Positions 17,146 through 25,752 of a stretch of 64,000 bases of DNA are shown in pieces (the stretch's first letter is position 1; every line of letters starts with the position of its first letter). The stretch is taken from positions 8,308,001 to 8,372,000 of the forward strand of contig NZ_CP031969.1 in NCBI RefSeq assembly GCF_003443735.1, written 5' to 3'. The DNA comes from Streptomyces sp. CC0208 (lineage in GTDB: Bacteria; Actinomycetota; Actinomycetes; Streptomycetales; Streptomycetaceae). Below the pieces are notes generated by a model that was not told the DNA's origin, did not search any database, and saw only the letters and a program-made list of their open reading frames with translations. The translations under genes and the position numbers were made by a program.

Positions 17146-19395
17146 ATGGGGGACAGCAGGCTCATCCAGGGGCGGTACCGACTGCTCGACCTGATCGGGC
17201 GCGGGGGCATGGGCGAGGTGTGGCGGGCCCGCGACGAGTCGCTGGGCCGCCAGGTCGCCGTGAAGTGCCTCAAGCCGCTGGGCCGGCAGCACGACCAGAC
17301 CTTCACCCGGGTCCTGCGGGAGCGGTTCCGGCGAGAGGCACGCGTGGCCGCCGCCCTCAGCCACCGCGGCATAACGGTCGTCCATGACTTCGGCGAGTCG
17401 GACGGCGTCCTCTACCTGGTCATGGAGCTCCTGGACGGCCGCAACCTCAGCCAGCTCCTGGAGGACAACAAACAGCACCCCCTGCCCGTGTCCGACGTCG
17501 TCGAGATCGCCGACCAGGTCGCCGCCGCCCTCGCCTACACCCACCAGCAGGGCATCGTGCACCGGGACCTGAAGCCCGCGAACATCGTCCGGCTGACCGA
17601 CGGCACCGTGAAGATCTGCGACTTCGGCATCGCCCGTCTCGGCCACGACGTCGACTTCACCTCCCGGCTGACCGGCACCGGCATAGCCATGGGCACCCCG
17701 CACTACATGTCGCCGGAGCAGATAGGGGGTTCCGAGGTCGACCAGCGCAGCGACCTGTACTCCCTGGGGTGCGTGCTGTACGAGATCGCCACCGGGGCAC
17801 CGCCGTTCGACCTGGAGGACGCATGGGCGATCCTCGTCGGCCACCGCGACACCCCGCCCCGGCCGCCGCGCAGCCACCGCGCCGAACTCCCCGAGTACCT
17901 CGACAAGGTCATCCTCGACCTGCTGGCCAAGCGGCCCGAGCAGCGCCCGCACGACGCACGGGAACTGGGCCGCCGGATCACTCTGGGCCGCACCACCCCG
18001 GCGTACGTGCCCACCGTGGTGACCCCGCGGCCCGACTTCCGGCCGCCGGTGTCGCCCGAACCCGCCCGGCCCCGTGAGAACCGGCTGCCGTCCTGGACCC
18101 GGGGCATCACCACCGGCCACAAGGCCACCGGCACCGGACTCGTCACCACACCCCCGGACGCCGGCGCCGGGCTGACCGGCGAGTGGATCGCCCGCCCCGC
18201 CACCGGCCGCACCGAGGAGCCCGTCCCCGACGAGCCGCCCGTGCCCTCGGCGCAGGCCCTGACGGCACTCGCCGGGCGGCACAACGCGGGGCTCAGCCTC
18301 GGGCGCCTGGGCCGCTGGGACGAGGCCGGCGAGGTGCACCGCGCGGTCGCCGCCGAACGCGAGCACCTGCTCGGCCCCGACCACCCCGACACCCTCGCCA
18401 GCCACTACGAGGTCGCCTTCACCCTCAGCCGCACCGGCCGCGCCGCGGACGCCCTGCGCGCGTACAAGCACGTGGCCGCGACCAGGACCCGCACCCTGGG
18501 TGCCGACCACCCCGACACCCTCGCCGCCCGCCAGGAAATGGCGTACGTCCTCGGCCAGTTGGGCCGCCACTTCGACGCCCACCAGGTCTACCACTCGGTG
18601 CTCGCCGCCCGCGAGCGCGAGATGGGCCCGGACCACCCCGACACCCTCCGCTGCCGCCACAACCTCGCCTTCAACCTCAGCAGGCTCGGCCGCCTGGAGG
18701 ACTCCTACCGCATGGCCTGCGAGGTGGCCGCAGCGCGCGCCCGGGTGCTCGGCCCCCACCATCCCGACACACTCGTCACCCGCTACGAAGTCGCCTACGC
18801 GCTGGGCCAGTTGGGTCACTGGGCGGAAGCCCTGCAGACCTACCGCGAGGTCGCCGAGGCCCGCGCCCGGGCCCTCGGCCCCGATCACCCCGACACCCTC
18901 GCCGCCCGCTACGAGGTCGGCATCAGCCTCGGCCGCCTCGGCCGCAGCGCCGACGCGCTCCGGCTCTACCGCGACCTGATCGAGGACCGCACCCGTATCC
19001 ACGGCCCCGCCCACCCCGAGACCCTGCGCGCGCGCCACGGCCTCGGCGTCAACCTCGGCCGTCTCGGCCACTGGGAAGAGGCCCTCGCCGAGTCCCGGGA
19101 CGTGTGCGCGATCCGCGAGCGCGTCCTCGGCCCCGACCATCCGGACACCCTGGTCAGCCGCCGCGAGGTCGCCGTCGGTCTCGGCTGGCTCGGCCGCTGG
19201 ACGGACGCCCTCACCGAGTACCGCACCGTGGCCGGGGCCCGTGAGCGCGTCCTCGGCGCCGACCACCCCGACACCCTCGCCAGCCGCAACGACGAGGCCC
19301 ACTGCCTGGAACAGCTCGGCCGGGGCGCGGAGGCGGTCGAGCTGTACCGCAGAGTGGCGGTCCTGCGCCGGCAGCGGGCGCCCGGAGCACGGTGA
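17146..19395 (+). CDS. Ser/Thr protein kinase with C-terminal TPR array
   Basis: This 749-residue protein begins with a Hanks-type kinase (about 11-275). It shows YRLLDLIGRGGMGEVWRARD, VAVKCLK (ATP Lys), GIVHRDLKPANIV, KICDFGIARLG and GTPHYMSPEQIGG. A Pro/Arg-rich linker of about 100 residues follows. Eight to nine 42-residue TPR units then fill residues 375-745, each marked by a (D/H)HPDTL-type signature, giving a 126-base period in the DNA. No transmembrane span or PASTA domain is seen, so it is probably cytosolic, with the TPRs recruiting partners or substrates. AGGAG directly abuts the ATG at 17146; a GGGGGCGG further upstream may serve for translation. No cognate phosphatase or substrate gene adjoins it. 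Confidence 0.92.
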   Translation: MGDSRLIQGRYRLLDLIGRGGMGEVWRARDESLGRQVAVKCLKPLGRQHDQTFTRVLRERFRREARVAAALSHRGITVVHDFGESDGVLYLVMELLDGRNLSQLLEDNKQHPLPVSDVVEIADQVAAALAYTHQQGIVHRDLKPANIVRLTDGTVKICDFGIARLGHDVDFTSRLTGTGIAMGTPHYMSPEQIGGSEVDQRSDLYSLGCVLYEIATGAPPFDLEDAWAILVGHRDTPPRPPRSHRAELPEYLDKVILDLLAKRPEQRPHDARELGRRITLGRTTPAYVPTVVTPRPDFRPPVSPEPARPRENRLPSWTRGITTGHKATGTGLVTTPPDAGAGLTGEWIARPATGRTEEPVPDEPPVPSAQALTALAGRHNAGLSLGRLGRWDEAGEVHRAVAAEREHLLGPDHPDTLASHYEVAFTLSRTGRAADALRAYKHVAATRTRTLGADHPDTLAARQEMAYVLGQLGRHFDAHQVYHSVLAAREREMGPDHPDTLRCRHNLAFNLSRLGRLEDSYRMACEVAAARARVLGPHHPDTLVTRYEVAYALGQLGHWAEALQTYREVAEARARALGPDHPDTLAARYEVGISLGRLGRSADALRLYRDLIEDRTRIHGPAHPETLRARHGLGVNLGRLGHWEEALAESRDVCAIRERVLGPDHPDTLVSRREVAVGLGWLGRWTDALTEYRTVAGARERVLGADHPDTLASRNDEAHCLEQLGRGAEAVELYRRVAVLRRQRAPGAR

Positions 19396-19468
19396 CCCCG
19401 GACCAGGGGCGTGGGCCGGGTGCGCTCCCCCTCTGGCCGACCTAGATCACCACGTGTTACGAAGAACC

Positions 19469-21040
19469 ATGCCTGCACACGAGGGACACCACGGCCGCTA
19501 CGACGCCGTCATCGTCGGCGGAGGCCACAACGGACTGGTCGCCGCCGCCTACCTGGCCCGGGCCGGACGGTCCGTGCTCGTCCTCGAGCGGCTCGGGAAC
19601 ACCGGGGGAGCCGCGGTGTCCACGCGGCCGTTCGCCGGGGTGGACGCCCGGCTGTCGCGGTACTCGTACCTGGTCAGCCTGCTGCCCAGGAAGATCGTCC
19701 GCGATCTCGGCCTGGACTTCCGCGTCCGCACCCGCAATGTCTCGTCGTACACCCCCGTGGAACGCGACGGCAGGCCCACCGGACTGCTCGTCGGCGGCGG
19801 CGAGCGCCGTACCAGGGAGGCCTTCGCCCGGCTCACCGGCGGCGAACACGAGTACCGGGCCTGGCAGCGGTTCTACGACATGACGGGCCGGGTGGCCAAG
19901 CGGGTGTTCCCCACGCTCACCGAGCCGCTGCCCAGCCGGGACGAACTGCGCCTGCGGGTGGACGACGAGGAGGCGTGGCGGATCCTGTTCGAGGAGCCGA
20001 TCGGTGTGGCGGTGGAGGACCGTTTCGCCGACGACCTGGTCCGGGGCGTGGTCCTGACCGACGCGCTCATCGGCACCTTCGCCGACGCCCACGACCCCTC
20101 CCTCAAGCAGAACCGCTGCTTCCTCTACCACGTGATCGGCGGCGGGACCGGCGCATGGGACGTACCTGTCGGCGGCATGGGCGCCCTCACCGACGCCCTG
20201 GCCACCGCCGCACGGCAGGCCGGTGCGGTTCTCGCCACCGGACACGAGGTCGTGGGGATCTCCGCGGACGGCAGCTCGGCCGAGATCACGTACCGCACCG
20301 CCGAGGGCGAGGGCACCGTCGAGGCCCGGCACGTCCTGGTCAACGCCTCCCCGCGGGAACTCGCGGTGCTCACCGGCGACCAGCCGCCCACGCCCGCCGA
20401 GGGCGCCCAGCTCAAGGTCAACATCCTCCTCAAGCGCCTCCCGAGGCTGCGCGACAGCGAGGTCGATCCGCGCGAGGCGTTCTCCGGCACCTTCCACATC
20501 GCCGAGGGCTACCAGCAGCTGGCCACCGCCCACGCCGAGGCCGCCGCGGGCCGGCTCCCCACCGCCCCTCCCTCCGAGATCTACTGCCACTCCCTCACCG
20601 ACCCGACGATCCTGGGCCCGGACCTGGTCGAGCAGGGCTACCAGACCCTCACCCTGTTCGGTCTGCACACCCCGGCCAGGCTCTTCGACCGGGACAACGA
20701 CGCCGTACGGGAGGAACTCCTCAAGTCCACCCTCGCCCAGCTCGACGCCCACCTCGCCGAGCCGCTGGCCGACTGCGTGGCCACGGACGCGGACGGCCGG
20801 CCCTGCATCGAGGCGAAGACCCCGCTCGATCTGGAGCGGGACCTGCGGCTGCCCGGCGGCAACATCTTCCACCGCGAACTGTCCTGGCCGTACGCCGGGG
20901 AGGGCACCGGCCGCTGGGGCGTGGAGACCCGGCACGCGAACGTCCTCCTGTGCGGGGCGGGCGCGGTGCGCGGCGGCGGGGTGAGCGGGGTACCGGGCCA
21001 CAACGCGGCCATGGCCGTGCTGGAGGAGCTCGGCGGCTGA
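19469..21040 (+). CDS. FAD/NAD(P)-dependent oxidoreductase, phytoene desaturase/PYROXD2-like
   Basis: This 523-residue flavoprotein starts with RYDAVIVGGGHNGLVAAAYL, the N-terminal dinucleotide-binding fold, followed by the VLVLERLGNTGGAAVSTRPF motif. It ends with the FAD-binding LLCGAGAVRGGGVSGVPGHN. This is the amino-oxidase/phytoene dehydrogenase superfamily, subgroup PYROXD2. No carotenoid genes are nearby, so a role in carotenoid synthesis is not supported. The substrate is unknown. The start ATG at 19469 has only a weak GAAGAA upstream. It lies 73 bases after the kinase gene and is convergent with the SDR gene ending at 21058. Confidence 0.88.
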   Translation: MPAHEGHHGRYDAVIVGGGHNGLVAAAYLARAGRSVLVLERLGNTGGAAVSTRPFAGVDARLSRYSYLVSLLPRKIVRDLGLDFRVRTRNVSSYTPVERDGRPTGLLVGGGERRTREAFARLTGGEHEYRAWQRFYDMTGRVAKRVFPTLTEPLPSRDELRLRVDDEEAWRILFEEPIGVAVEDRFADDLVRGVVLTDALIGTFADAHDPSLKQNRCFLYHVIGGGTGAWDVPVGGMGALTDALATAARQAGAVLATGHEVVGISADGSSAEITYRTAEGEGTVEARHVLVNASPRELAVLTGDQPPTPAEGAQLKVNILLKRLPRLRDSEVDPREAFSGTFHIAEGYQQLATAHAEAAAGRLPTAPPSEIYCHSLTDPTILGPDLVEQGYQTLTLFGLHTPARLFDRDNDAVREELLKSTLAQLDAHLAEPLADCVATDADGRPCIEAKTPLDLERDLRLPGGNIFHRELSWPYAGEGTGRWGVETRHANVLLCGAGAVRGGGVSGVPGHNAAMAVLEELGG

Positions 21041-21057
21041 AGCGTCCGCCCGTACCC

Positions 21058-21837
21058 TCAGGCCCGGCTGCCGCCGTCGACCTGGAGCACCACTCCGGTG
21101 ACGTACGAGGCCCGGTCGCTCAGGAGCCAGGCCGCGGCCTCGGCGATCTCGGCCGGGTCGGCGCCCCGGCCCAGCGGGGTCTGCGCGACGAGCTGCTCGA
21201 CGATGCCCGGGGAGTTCGTCTCCCACTCGTCGATCATCTCCGTCATCGTGGTGCCGGGGGCGACGGCGTTGACCCGGATGCCCTCCGGGCCGTACGTGGC
21301 GGCGGCCGACGCGGTCAGGCTGTTGACCGCCCGCTTGGCGGCGCCGTACGCGGGCAGCCAGGGGTTGGCCATCAGGCTGCCGATACTGGAGTTGTTGACG
21401 ATCGCGCCGCTCCCGGCGGTGGCCCGGATCGCGGCGATCTCGGCGTTCATCGCCAGCCAGGGGCCCTTGAGGTTGACGGAGACGACGTGGTCGAACTCGG
21501 CCTCGGACAACTGGTCCATGGGGCCGGGCTGCTGGATGGTCGCCCCGTTGTTGAAGGCGACGTCGAGCCTGCCGTACAGCTCGACGGCCCGGTCCACGGC
21601 GGCGCGGACGCTCGCCGGGTCGGCCAGGTCGCACCGGACGTGCTCGGCGGTGCCGCCGGCGGCACGGATCTCCTCGGTCACCGCCTTGAGCTGGGCCTCC
21701 GTGCGGGCCGCGAGGACGACACGGGCGCCTTCGCGAGCGAACAGCCGGGCGGCCGCCGCGCCGATACCGCGTCCGGCGCCGGTGACGAAGGCGACCTTGT
21801 CGGCGAGCAGAGCAGGAGTGGTCGTGGTGTTGGTCAT
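21058..21837 (-). CDS. SDR-family oxidoreductase (FabG-like)
   Basis: This 259-residue classical SDR has KVAFVTGAGRGIGAAAARLF, VVLAARTEAQL, FNNGATIQQPGP, the catalytic IVNNSSIGSL with YGAAKRAVNSL, and a C-terminal YVTGVVLQVDGGS typical of FabG-like reductases. The start ATG complementary to 21835-21837 gives the family N-terminus (MTNTTTTPALLADK). It is divergent from an XRE/MmyB-type regulator with an 86-base shared promoter region. Such SDR/regulator pairs are common in Streptomyces, and the regulator usually represses the SDR. Confidence 0.92.
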   Translation of the reverse strand: MTNTTTTPALLADKVAFVTGAGRGIGAAAARLFAREGARVVLAARTEAQLKAVTEEIRAAGGTAEHVRCDLADPASVRAAVDRAVELYGRLDVAFNNGATIQQPGPMDQLSEAEFDHVVSVNLKGPWLAMNAEIAAIRATAGSGAIVNNSSIGSLMANPWLPAYGAAKRAVNSLTASAAATYGPEGIRVNAVAPGTTMTEMIDEWETNSPGIVEQLVAQTPLGRGADPAEIAEAAAWLLSDRASYVTGVVLQVDGGSRA

Positions 21838-21870
21838 GCCGACGAGCCTGCTGCCGATGCCCGGGCTCAT

Positions 21871-21891
21871 CCAGGCACAGGCAGTACCTGG
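21871..21891. promoter_or_regulatory. CCAGG-N11-CCTGG dyad between divergent SDR and regulator genes
   Basis: CCAGG at 21871-21875 and CCTGG at 21887-21891 bracket CACAGGCAGTA. I recall an AGGCAGTACCTGG-like sequence in front of similar SDR/MmyB pairs. It is the best operator candidate for the regulator encoded at 21924-22775. Confidence 0.5.
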
Positions 21892-21923
21892 CTGGGCATG
21901 CGGGCCCCCCGCACACTGGGGCT

Positions 21924-22775
21924 GTGGACCGACGAGAACTGGCCGACTTCCTGCGCAGCCGGCGCGAGCGCATCACCCCCGCGGACGTCGGGCTGTCCGC
22001 CGGACCGCGCCGTCGCACCCCGGGCCTGCGCCGCGAGGAGGTGGCGCAACTGGCGTACATCTCCACCGAGTACTACACCCGGCTGGAGCAGGCGCGCGGA
22101 CCCCGTCCGTCCCTCGAGGTCCTGGCCCAGGTCGCCCGCGCCCTGCGTCTGTCGGACGCCGAACGCGACCACCTCCACCATCTCGCCGGCACGCCACCCG
22201 GCCCGCCGCCCGGCCCCTCCCGCGAGGTGCGCCAGAGCATCGTCGACCTGCTGCACCGGCTGCCGCAGGCCGCCGCGATCGTCATCTCGGCCGCCCACGA
22301 GGTCATCGCCTGGAACGACCTGGCCGCGGCCCTCATGGAGGACTTCTCCGCCCTCTCCCGCCGCGACCGAAACCTCGTCCGGCGCGCCTTCCTCGGCCGG
22401 CACCCGCACGGCCGGCGTCTGTACGGGGTGTCGGACGGGGAGGAGTTCGCGATCTCCTCGGTCCAGCACCTGCGCGCCGCCTCCGCCCGCTATCCCGGCG
22501 ATGCCGAACTGACCGGCCTGGTGGCCGAACTCCTCGACGGCAGCGCGGAGTTCGCCCGGCTGTGGGCCGCCCATGACGTCACGGCCAGTCCCACCCTGTG
22601 CAAGACCTTCGACCACCCGGTGGTCGGCCCGGTCGTGGTCAACTGCGACGTCCTCGACATCGCCGACCGCGACCAGCGGGTCGTGATCTACACGGCCGCT
22701 CCGGGCTCCCCCTCCGAGGAGGCGCTGCGGCTGCTGTCGGTCGTCGGCACCCAGCGCCTGGACGTCCCCGGCTGA
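21924..22775 (+). CDS. Helix-turn-helix regulator with MmyB-like ligand-binding domain
   Basis: This 283-residue XRE-type protein has an HTH at about 5-75 (LADFLRSRRERITPADVGL, GLRREEVAQLAYISTEYYTR, LEQARGPRPS). A MmyB-like PAS-type sensor domain follows (AAIVISAAHEVIAWNDLAAA, FARLWAAHDV, KTFDHPVVGPVVVNCDVLDI). MmyB domains can bind fatty-acid-like ligands. The start is a GTG at 21924; no clear ribosome site precedes it. Divergent orientation to the SDR gene suggests repression of that gene. Confidence 0.9.
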   Translation: MDRRELADFLRSRRERITPADVGLSAGPRRRTPGLRREEVAQLAYISTEYYTRLEQARGPRPSLEVLAQVARALRLSDAERDHLHHLAGTPPGPPPGPSREVRQSIVDLLHRLPQAAAIVISAAHEVIAWNDLAAALMEDFSALSRRDRNLVRRAFLGRHPHGRRLYGVSDGEEFAISSVQHLRAASARYPGDAELTGLVAELLDGSAEFARLWAAHDVTASPTLCKTFDHPVVGPVVVNCDVLDIADRDQRVVIYTAAPGSPSEEALRLLSVVGTQRLDVPG

Positions 22776-22779
22776 GCCG

Positions 22780-24543
22780 TCAGTCCGCGGACGCCGTCCA
22801 GCCGACGGCCTCGATCCGCGCCGCGTCCGCGGGACGTGACGCGTCGAAGAGGACGCGGTCGCGCGTCTTGACGCACAGCGCGTCGACGTACGCGCCCCGG
22901 CCGACGTACAGCCGGTCCGTGGAGTACCGCCAGCGCAGGGCGAGTCGGCGATCCGTCGGCAGGTCGGCGGTGAGCCGGTGCCAGACCCGTCCCGACCAGC
23001 CGGTGACCGTACCGGTGGCGTGATCCTGCCCGCCGTCGTGTTCCGTGGTGAACGGCACCGGCTGCCACGTGGCCCCGCCGTCCGTCGTGGCCTCCAGGGC
23101 CAGGGCGTCCGCGGGCTCGACGTCCCACCACAGCGCACACCGCAGCCGCGCGTCACCCGACGACGTGTCCAGCGCGGGCAGCGTGAGGGTGGCGTTCGTG
23201 GCGCTCGCCATCCCCGAGAACCATGCCGTACGGCCCCGGGCCGGACGGACCGCCACCGCGCGGGCCATGTTGTTCCCGGCGGCCACCCGGGGCGCCGAGC
23301 CGGAGCGCCACGTGCGCACCGGATGCACCGAGTTGCCGAGCACGACGAGGAAGGAGTCGGTCGTCGGGTCGAGCACCAGCGAGGTGCCGGTGAAGCCGGT
23401 GTGGCCCGCGGTGCGCGGTGTGGCCATCGCCCCCATGTACCAGTGCTGGTAGAGCTCGAACCCGAGCCCGTGCTCGTCGCCGGGGAAGGCGGTGTTGAAG
23501 TCGGTGAACATCAGCTCCACGGACTCCGGGCGCAGGATGCGGGCCCTGCCGTACGTCCCGCCGTTGAGCAGAGCCCGCCCCAGTACGGCCAGGTCCCACG
23601 CGTTCGAGAACACGCCCGCGTGACCGGCGGCCCCGCCCAGGGCGAAGGCGTTCTCGTCGTGCACCTCGCCCCACACCAGGCCTCTTTCGAGGCCGGACCA
23701 GGGCTTGCGGGCGTCCTCCGTGGCCGCGATCCTCGGTTTCCAGGAGGCGGGCGGGTTGTAGCGGGTGCTGCGCAGACCGAGCGGGCCGGTGATCTCCTCG
23801 CGCAGCAGGACGTCCAGCGTGCGGCCGGTGATCCGTTCCAGGACCAGCTGGAGCGAGATGAGGTTGAGGTCGGAGTAGAGGTAGGTCGTCCCGGGTGGGT
23901 TGAGGGGCGCCTGGTTCCAGACGAGCTGGAGCTTCTCCTCGTACGTCGGAGCGTTGTACAGCGGGATCCATGACCTGAACCCCGAGGTGTGCGTGAGGAG
24001 TTGACGGACCGTGATGTCCTGCTTGCCCGCCGCGCCGAACTCCGGGAGATACGCGGCGACCTTGCCCTCCAGTTCCAGCGTGCCCCGCTCGATCTGCTGG
24101 ACGGCGAGGAGCGAGGTGAACAGCTTCGACACCGAGGCGAGGTCGAAGACGGTGTCCTCGGCCATGGGGATCCGCTGCTCGGCCGGGAACTCGACGCCGG
24201 TGTCCGTCTTCTCGTCGTACGACCGGTAGCGCACCGCCATGCCGATCGGCCGGTGCAGGGCCACGGTGCCACCGCGCCCGGCGAGCAGGACGGCACCCGC
24301 GTACCAGGGGTGTTCGGGGGAGGGGCCGAGGAACGTCTCGGCGTCGGTGACGAGTCGGCGCAGGTGGGCGGGGAGGAGCCCGGCCCGTTCGGGGGAGCCG
24401 TGGCGGAGGGTCGGACGGCGTGCGGGGGCGGCCGCCTGGGCGGGGCCCGCGGGGAAGGGGGCGACGGCGAGGGCGCCGCCCAGCGCGAGTGTTCTCCGGG
24501 CCAGCTGACGGCGGGTCACTCCGAGGGTCACCTCATCGGTCAT
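22780..24543 (-). CDS. Tat-exported serine hydrolase (beta-lactamase/class C PBP family)
   Basis: This 587-residue secreted protein has a Tat signal (TRRQLARRTLALGGALAVAP, with APAQA-like cleavage near residue 37). A class C beta-lactamase/DD-peptidase-like fold follows: DLASVSKLFTS contains the SxxK nucleophile (about 137), LYSDLNLISL the YxN-type motif (Tyr-Ser-Asp) and AGHTGFTGTSL the HTG motif. Residues after about 430 form an extra beta-rich domain (LTLPALDTSSGDARLRCALW, ATTDGGATWQPVPF), probably carbohydrate- or wall-binding. It may act on peptidoglycan peptides or esters. No ideal ribosome site precedes the ATG complementary to 24541-24543. It is divergent from the 24643 operon. Confidence 0.88.
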   Translation of the reverse strand: MTDEVTLGVTRRQLARRTLALGGALAVAPFPAGPAQAAAPARRPTLRHGSPERAGLLPAHLRRLVTDAETFLGPSPEHPWYAGAVLLAGRGGTVALHRPIGMAVRYRSYDEKTDTGVEFPAEQRIPMAEDTVFDLASVSKLFTSLLAVQQIERGTLELEGKVAAYLPEFGAAGKQDITVRQLLTHTSGFRSWIPLYNAPTYEEKLQLVWNQAPLNPPGTTYLYSDLNLISLQLVLERITGRTLDVLLREEITGPLGLRSTRYNPPASWKPRIAATEDARKPWSGLERGLVWGEVHDENAFALGGAAGHAGVFSNAWDLAVLGRALLNGGTYGRARILRPESVELMFTDFNTAFPGDEHGLGFELYQHWYMGAMATPRTAGHTGFTGTSLVLDPTTDSFLVVLGNSVHPVRTWRSGSAPRVAAGNNMARAVAVRPARGRTAWFSGMASATNATLTLPALDTSSGDARLRCALWWDVEPADALALEATTDGGATWQPVPFTTEHDGGQDHATGTVTGWSGRVWHRLTADLPTDRRLALRWRYSTDRLYVGRGAYVDALCVKTRDRVLFDASRPADAARIEAVGWTASAD

Positions 24544-24583
24544 CGTGGAACTCTATCCGGCGACCCGGAACCGGCGACCTAAA

Positions 24584-24600
24584 TCTGACGGAGCATCAGA
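24584..24600. promoter_or_regulatory. TCTGAC-GGAGC-ATCAGA operator (copy 1)
   Basis: This near-perfect dyad is embedded in AAATCTGAC...TCAGAAAACC, 43 bases before the start of the nitronate-monooxygenase-like gene. The same sequence with flanks recurs at 37148-37164. It is probably the operator of a TetR-type regulator encoded outside the window. Confidence 0.65.
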
Positions 24601-24642
24601 AAACCTCTTCCGTCGTCCGGAGGTCTGCGGCATCCTGCGGCC

Positions 24643-25752
24643 ATGCAGACGGAGCTGAGCAAGAAACTGGGAGTCGAGCACGCCGTCTTCGGCTTCACGC
24701 CGTTCCCCGCCGTCGCCGCGGCCATCAGCCGGGCCGGTGGCTTCGGAGTGCTCGGTGCGGTCCGCTACACGGCCCCCGACGAACTCAAACGCGACCTCGA
24801 CTGGATCGAGGCCCACGTCGACGGCAAGCCGTACGGCCTGGACGTCGTCATGCCCGCCAGGAAGGTCGAAGGGGTGACCGAGGCGGAGGTCGAGGCGATG
24901 ATCCCCGAGGGGCACCGGCAGTTCGTGAGGGACACCCTCGCCAAGTACGGCGTGCCCGAACTCGCCGAGGGCGAGGCGTCGGGGTGGCGCATCACGGGCT
25001 GGATGGAGCAGGTCGCCCGCAACCAGCTGGACGTCGCCTTCGACTATCCGATCCGGCTGCTCGCCAACGCCCTGGGTTCCCCGCCCGCCGACGTGGTGGC
25101 CCGCGCACACGAGCGGAACGTCCTCGTGGCGGCGCTCGCGGGCAGCGCCCGGCACGCCGTGAAGCACAAGGAAGGGGGGATCGACATCGTGGTCGCCCAG
25201 GGTTACGAGGCCGGCGGCCACACCGGGGACATCGCCTCCATGGTCCTCACCCCCGAGGTCGTCGACGCCGTGGACCCGCTGCCCGTGCTGGCGGCGGGGG
25301 GCATCGGCAGCGGTCAGCAGGTGGCGGCCGCACTGGCACTCGGCGCCCAAGGTGTGTGGCTGGGCTCCATATGGCTGACCACCACAGAGGCCGAACTGCC
25401 CTCGCCCAAGCTGATCGAGAAGCTGTTCGCGGCCGGTTCCGGCGACACCGTCCGCTCCCGCGCGCTGACCGGGAAGCCCGCGCGCCAGCTCCGTACGGAA
25501 TGGACCGACGCCTGGGACTCCGCCGACGGGCCGGGCACCCTGCCCATGCCCCTCCAGGGCCTGCTGGTCGCCGATGCCGTCTCGCGGATCCAGAAGTACG
25601 AGGTGGAGCCCCTGCTGGGCACGCCCGTCGGCCAGATCGTCGGCCGGATGACCAGCGAACGCAGCGTCCAGGCCGTCTTCGACGACCTCACCCGCGGCTT
25701 CGAGGAAGCCGTCGATCGCATCAACCGCATCGCCGGAAGGAGCGGCCAGTGA
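24643..25752 (+). CDS. Nitronate monooxygenase-like flavoprotein
   Basis: This 369-residue FMN-dependent TIM-barrel protein is of the NPD/2-nitropropane dioxygenase family. It shows FGFTPFPAVAAAISRAGGFG, DVVVAQG-like IDIVVAQGYEAGGHTGDIAS and LPVLAAGGIGSGQQVAAALA with GAQGVWLGSIWLTT (phosphate-binding loop). Relatives oxidise nitronates, but in actinobacteria some act on acyl-CoA intermediates; IpdC of steroid catabolism is one example. Its stop overlaps the start of the acyl-CoA synthetase gene by four bases (GTGA), so the two are co-transcribed and probably work on the same CoA pathway. It is controlled from the operator at 24584-24600. Confidence 0.88.
   Translation: MQTELSKKLGVEHAVFGFTPFPAVAAAISRAGGFGVLGAVRYTAPDELKRDLDWIEAHVDGKPYGLDVVMPARKVEGVTEAEVEAMIPEGHRQFVRDTLAKYGVPELAEGEASGWRITGWMEQVARNQLDVAFDYPIRLLANALGSPPADVVARAHERNVLVAALAGSARHAVKHKEGGIDIVVAQGYEAGGHTGDIASMVLTPEVVDAVDPLPVLAAGGIGSGQQVAAALALGAQGVWLGSIWLTTTEAELPSPKLIEKLFAAGSGDTVRSRALTGKPARQLRTEWTDAWDSADGPGTLPMPLQGLLVADAVSRIQKYEVEPLLGTPVGQIVGRMTSERSVQAVFDDLTRGFEEAVDRINRIAGRSGQ

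Noticed and set aside
18350..19290. Regularly spaced similar DNA units that could suggest a CRISPR or tandem repeat array
   Set aside because: The period is 126 bases, in frame, and encodes TPR units of the kinase. There are no unique spacers and no cas genes.
16156..19302. 1048-codon open frame on the minus strand opposite the kinase-TPR gene
   Set aside because: Its composition is Val/Gly/Ala/Glu-rich and repetitive, mirroring the TPR repeats on the other strand. It has no start signal and no family motif; the plus-strand kinase is certain.
19469..21040. Carotenoid desaturase (crtI) assignment
   Set aside because: The fold matches the wider phytoene-desaturase superfamily, but no crtE/B/Y/U neighbours exist and the sequence resembles PYROXD2-type proteins more.
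19457..22066. 869-codon minus-strand open frame opposite the FAD oxidoreductase
   Set aside because: It is a high-GC shadow: low-complexity sequence with no domains, overlapping two well-supported genes.
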